A DNA stretch of 64,000 nucleotides from Thalassotalea eurytherma. Its GTDB lineage: Bacteria > Pseudomonadota > Gammaproteobacteria > Enterobacterales > Alteromonadaceae. A program made the translations under genes and the position numbers. Shown here piece after piece: positions 63,627 to 64,000 of this stretch (position 1 is its first letter; the number at the start of each line of letters is the position of its first letter). The stretch spans positions 124,001 to 188,000 of the forward strand of contig NZ_BSSU01000003.1 of the NCBI RefSeq assembly GCF_030161415.1, in the 5' to 3' direction. The notes beneath the pieces were generated by a model. That model made no database searches and was not told the origin of the DNA. It saw nothing but the letters and a program-made list of their open reading frames with translations.

Positions 63627-64000
63627 ATGTCATTACAAGCATTTAATACCCTGCAAAAACACTTAGCAGGTCAAATCATTGGTCAGTCATCTCTTGTCGA
63701 AAATTTGCTTATTGCGTTGCTTGCCAACGGTCATCTTATTGTTGAAGGCCCTCCAGGCTTAGCAAAAACAAGAGCAGTAAATGAACTCGCTAAGGGTTTA
63801 GAAGCAGACTTTCACCGTGTGCAGTTTACACCTGATTTATTGCCAGCTGATTTAACAGGCACCGATATCTATCGCCCAGAAGATGGCACCTTTAGTTTCC
63901 AAGCGGGTCCACTCTTTCGTAATCTAGTATTAGCCGACGAAATTAACCGTGCACCAGCTAAAGTGCAATCAGCCTTGTTAGAAGCCATGGCAGAAGGTCA
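63627..64000 (+). CDS. MoxR-family AAA+ ATPase, N-terminal part
   Basis: The frame runs off the right edge after 124 codons. It has the Walker A GPPGLAKT, the MoxR-type LPADLTGTDIYRPEDGTF and GPLFRNLVLADEINRAPAKVQSALLEAMAEG with the Walker B DE. MoxR ATPases act as chaperones for metal or von Willebrand domain proteins, and are usually followed by DUF58 and VWA genes, which would lie beyond the window. ATG 63627 has a weak site, and the gene is divergent from fadI. Confidence 0.93.
   Translation, partial: MSLQAFNTLQKHLAGQIIGQSSLVENLLIALLANGHLIVEGPPGLAKTRAVNELAKGLEADFHRVQFTPDLLPADLTGTDIYRPEDGTFSFQAGPLFRNLVLADEINRAPAKVQSALLEAMAEG

Overview
The window is AT-rich gammaproteobacterial chromosome, most likely a marine member of the Alteromonadales such as Colwelliaceae (Colwellia/Thalassotalea type). 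The reasons are the E. coli/Shewanella-like gene orders (leuS-lptE-holA-nadD-rsfS-rlmH-mrdAB-rlpA-dacA-ybeD-lipBA, kdsB-lpxK-msbA-comEC, lolCDE, fadIJ), the AT-rich codon use and the many c-di-GMP proteins. The genus is inference. No tRNA, rRNA, CRISPR array, prophage or intact insertion sequence was seen.

Layout. 1-5.7 kb: the end of an amidohydrolase; a response regulator-CheC protein with a PAS-diguanylate cyclase; a thiol peroxidase with an export signal; a small heat-shock protein preceded by a sigma32-type promoter and a ROSE-type RNA thermometer; a TPR protein and an alpha/beta hydrolase. 5.8-12.8 kb: a one-strand kynurenine catabolic cluster (atypical SDR, aminomuconate-semialdehyde dehydrogenase, RidA-type deaminase, HaaO, cyclase/formamidase, KynU, KMO) that lacks tryptophan dioxygenase and the ACMS decarboxylase. 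12.9-24 kb, minus strand: an alkyltransferase-like protein, a frameshifted SDR, kdsB, a Trm112-like gene, lpxK, msbA, comEC and lolCDE, i.e. lipid A and lipoprotein export to the outer membrane. 24-34 kb: PilZ-like protein, chemoreceptor, ppiC, carbonic anhydrase, HPPD with a candidate TyrR box, DeaD helicase, a Lon-like protease and YbeL. 34.1-34.4 kb: a MITE-like element. 34.6-47.9 kb: the leuS-to-lipA housekeeping block for translation, LPS transport, NAD, elongasome and lipoate. 47.9-54.2 kb: aroC, prmB, smrB, sixA and an M16 peptidase. 54.3-58.8 kb: a very large membrane sensor (beta-propeller, Y_Y_Y, two PAS, GGDEF, EAL). 59.0-59.8 kb: a locus of very small genes, including a 14-residue tandem-repeat exported peptide behind a sigma54-like promoter. 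59.9-64 kb: fadIJ with a FadR-like operator, then the start of a moxR gene.

The most unusual parts are the repeat-peptide/micropeptide locus (58979-59484), the ROSE thermometer, the Tyr/Lys-less SDR in the kynurenine cluster, the split SDR at 13.2-13.9 kb and the MITE-like element with a second related end at 51.2 kb. Several starts were moved from the longest frame to an internal ATG/GTG/TTG on ribosome-binding-site and family evidence. Three genes shorter than 60 codons (Trm112-like, DUF2897-like, a 34-residue peptide) were read directly from the sequence. Functional calls rest on recognised motifs and remembered family features; no database search was run.
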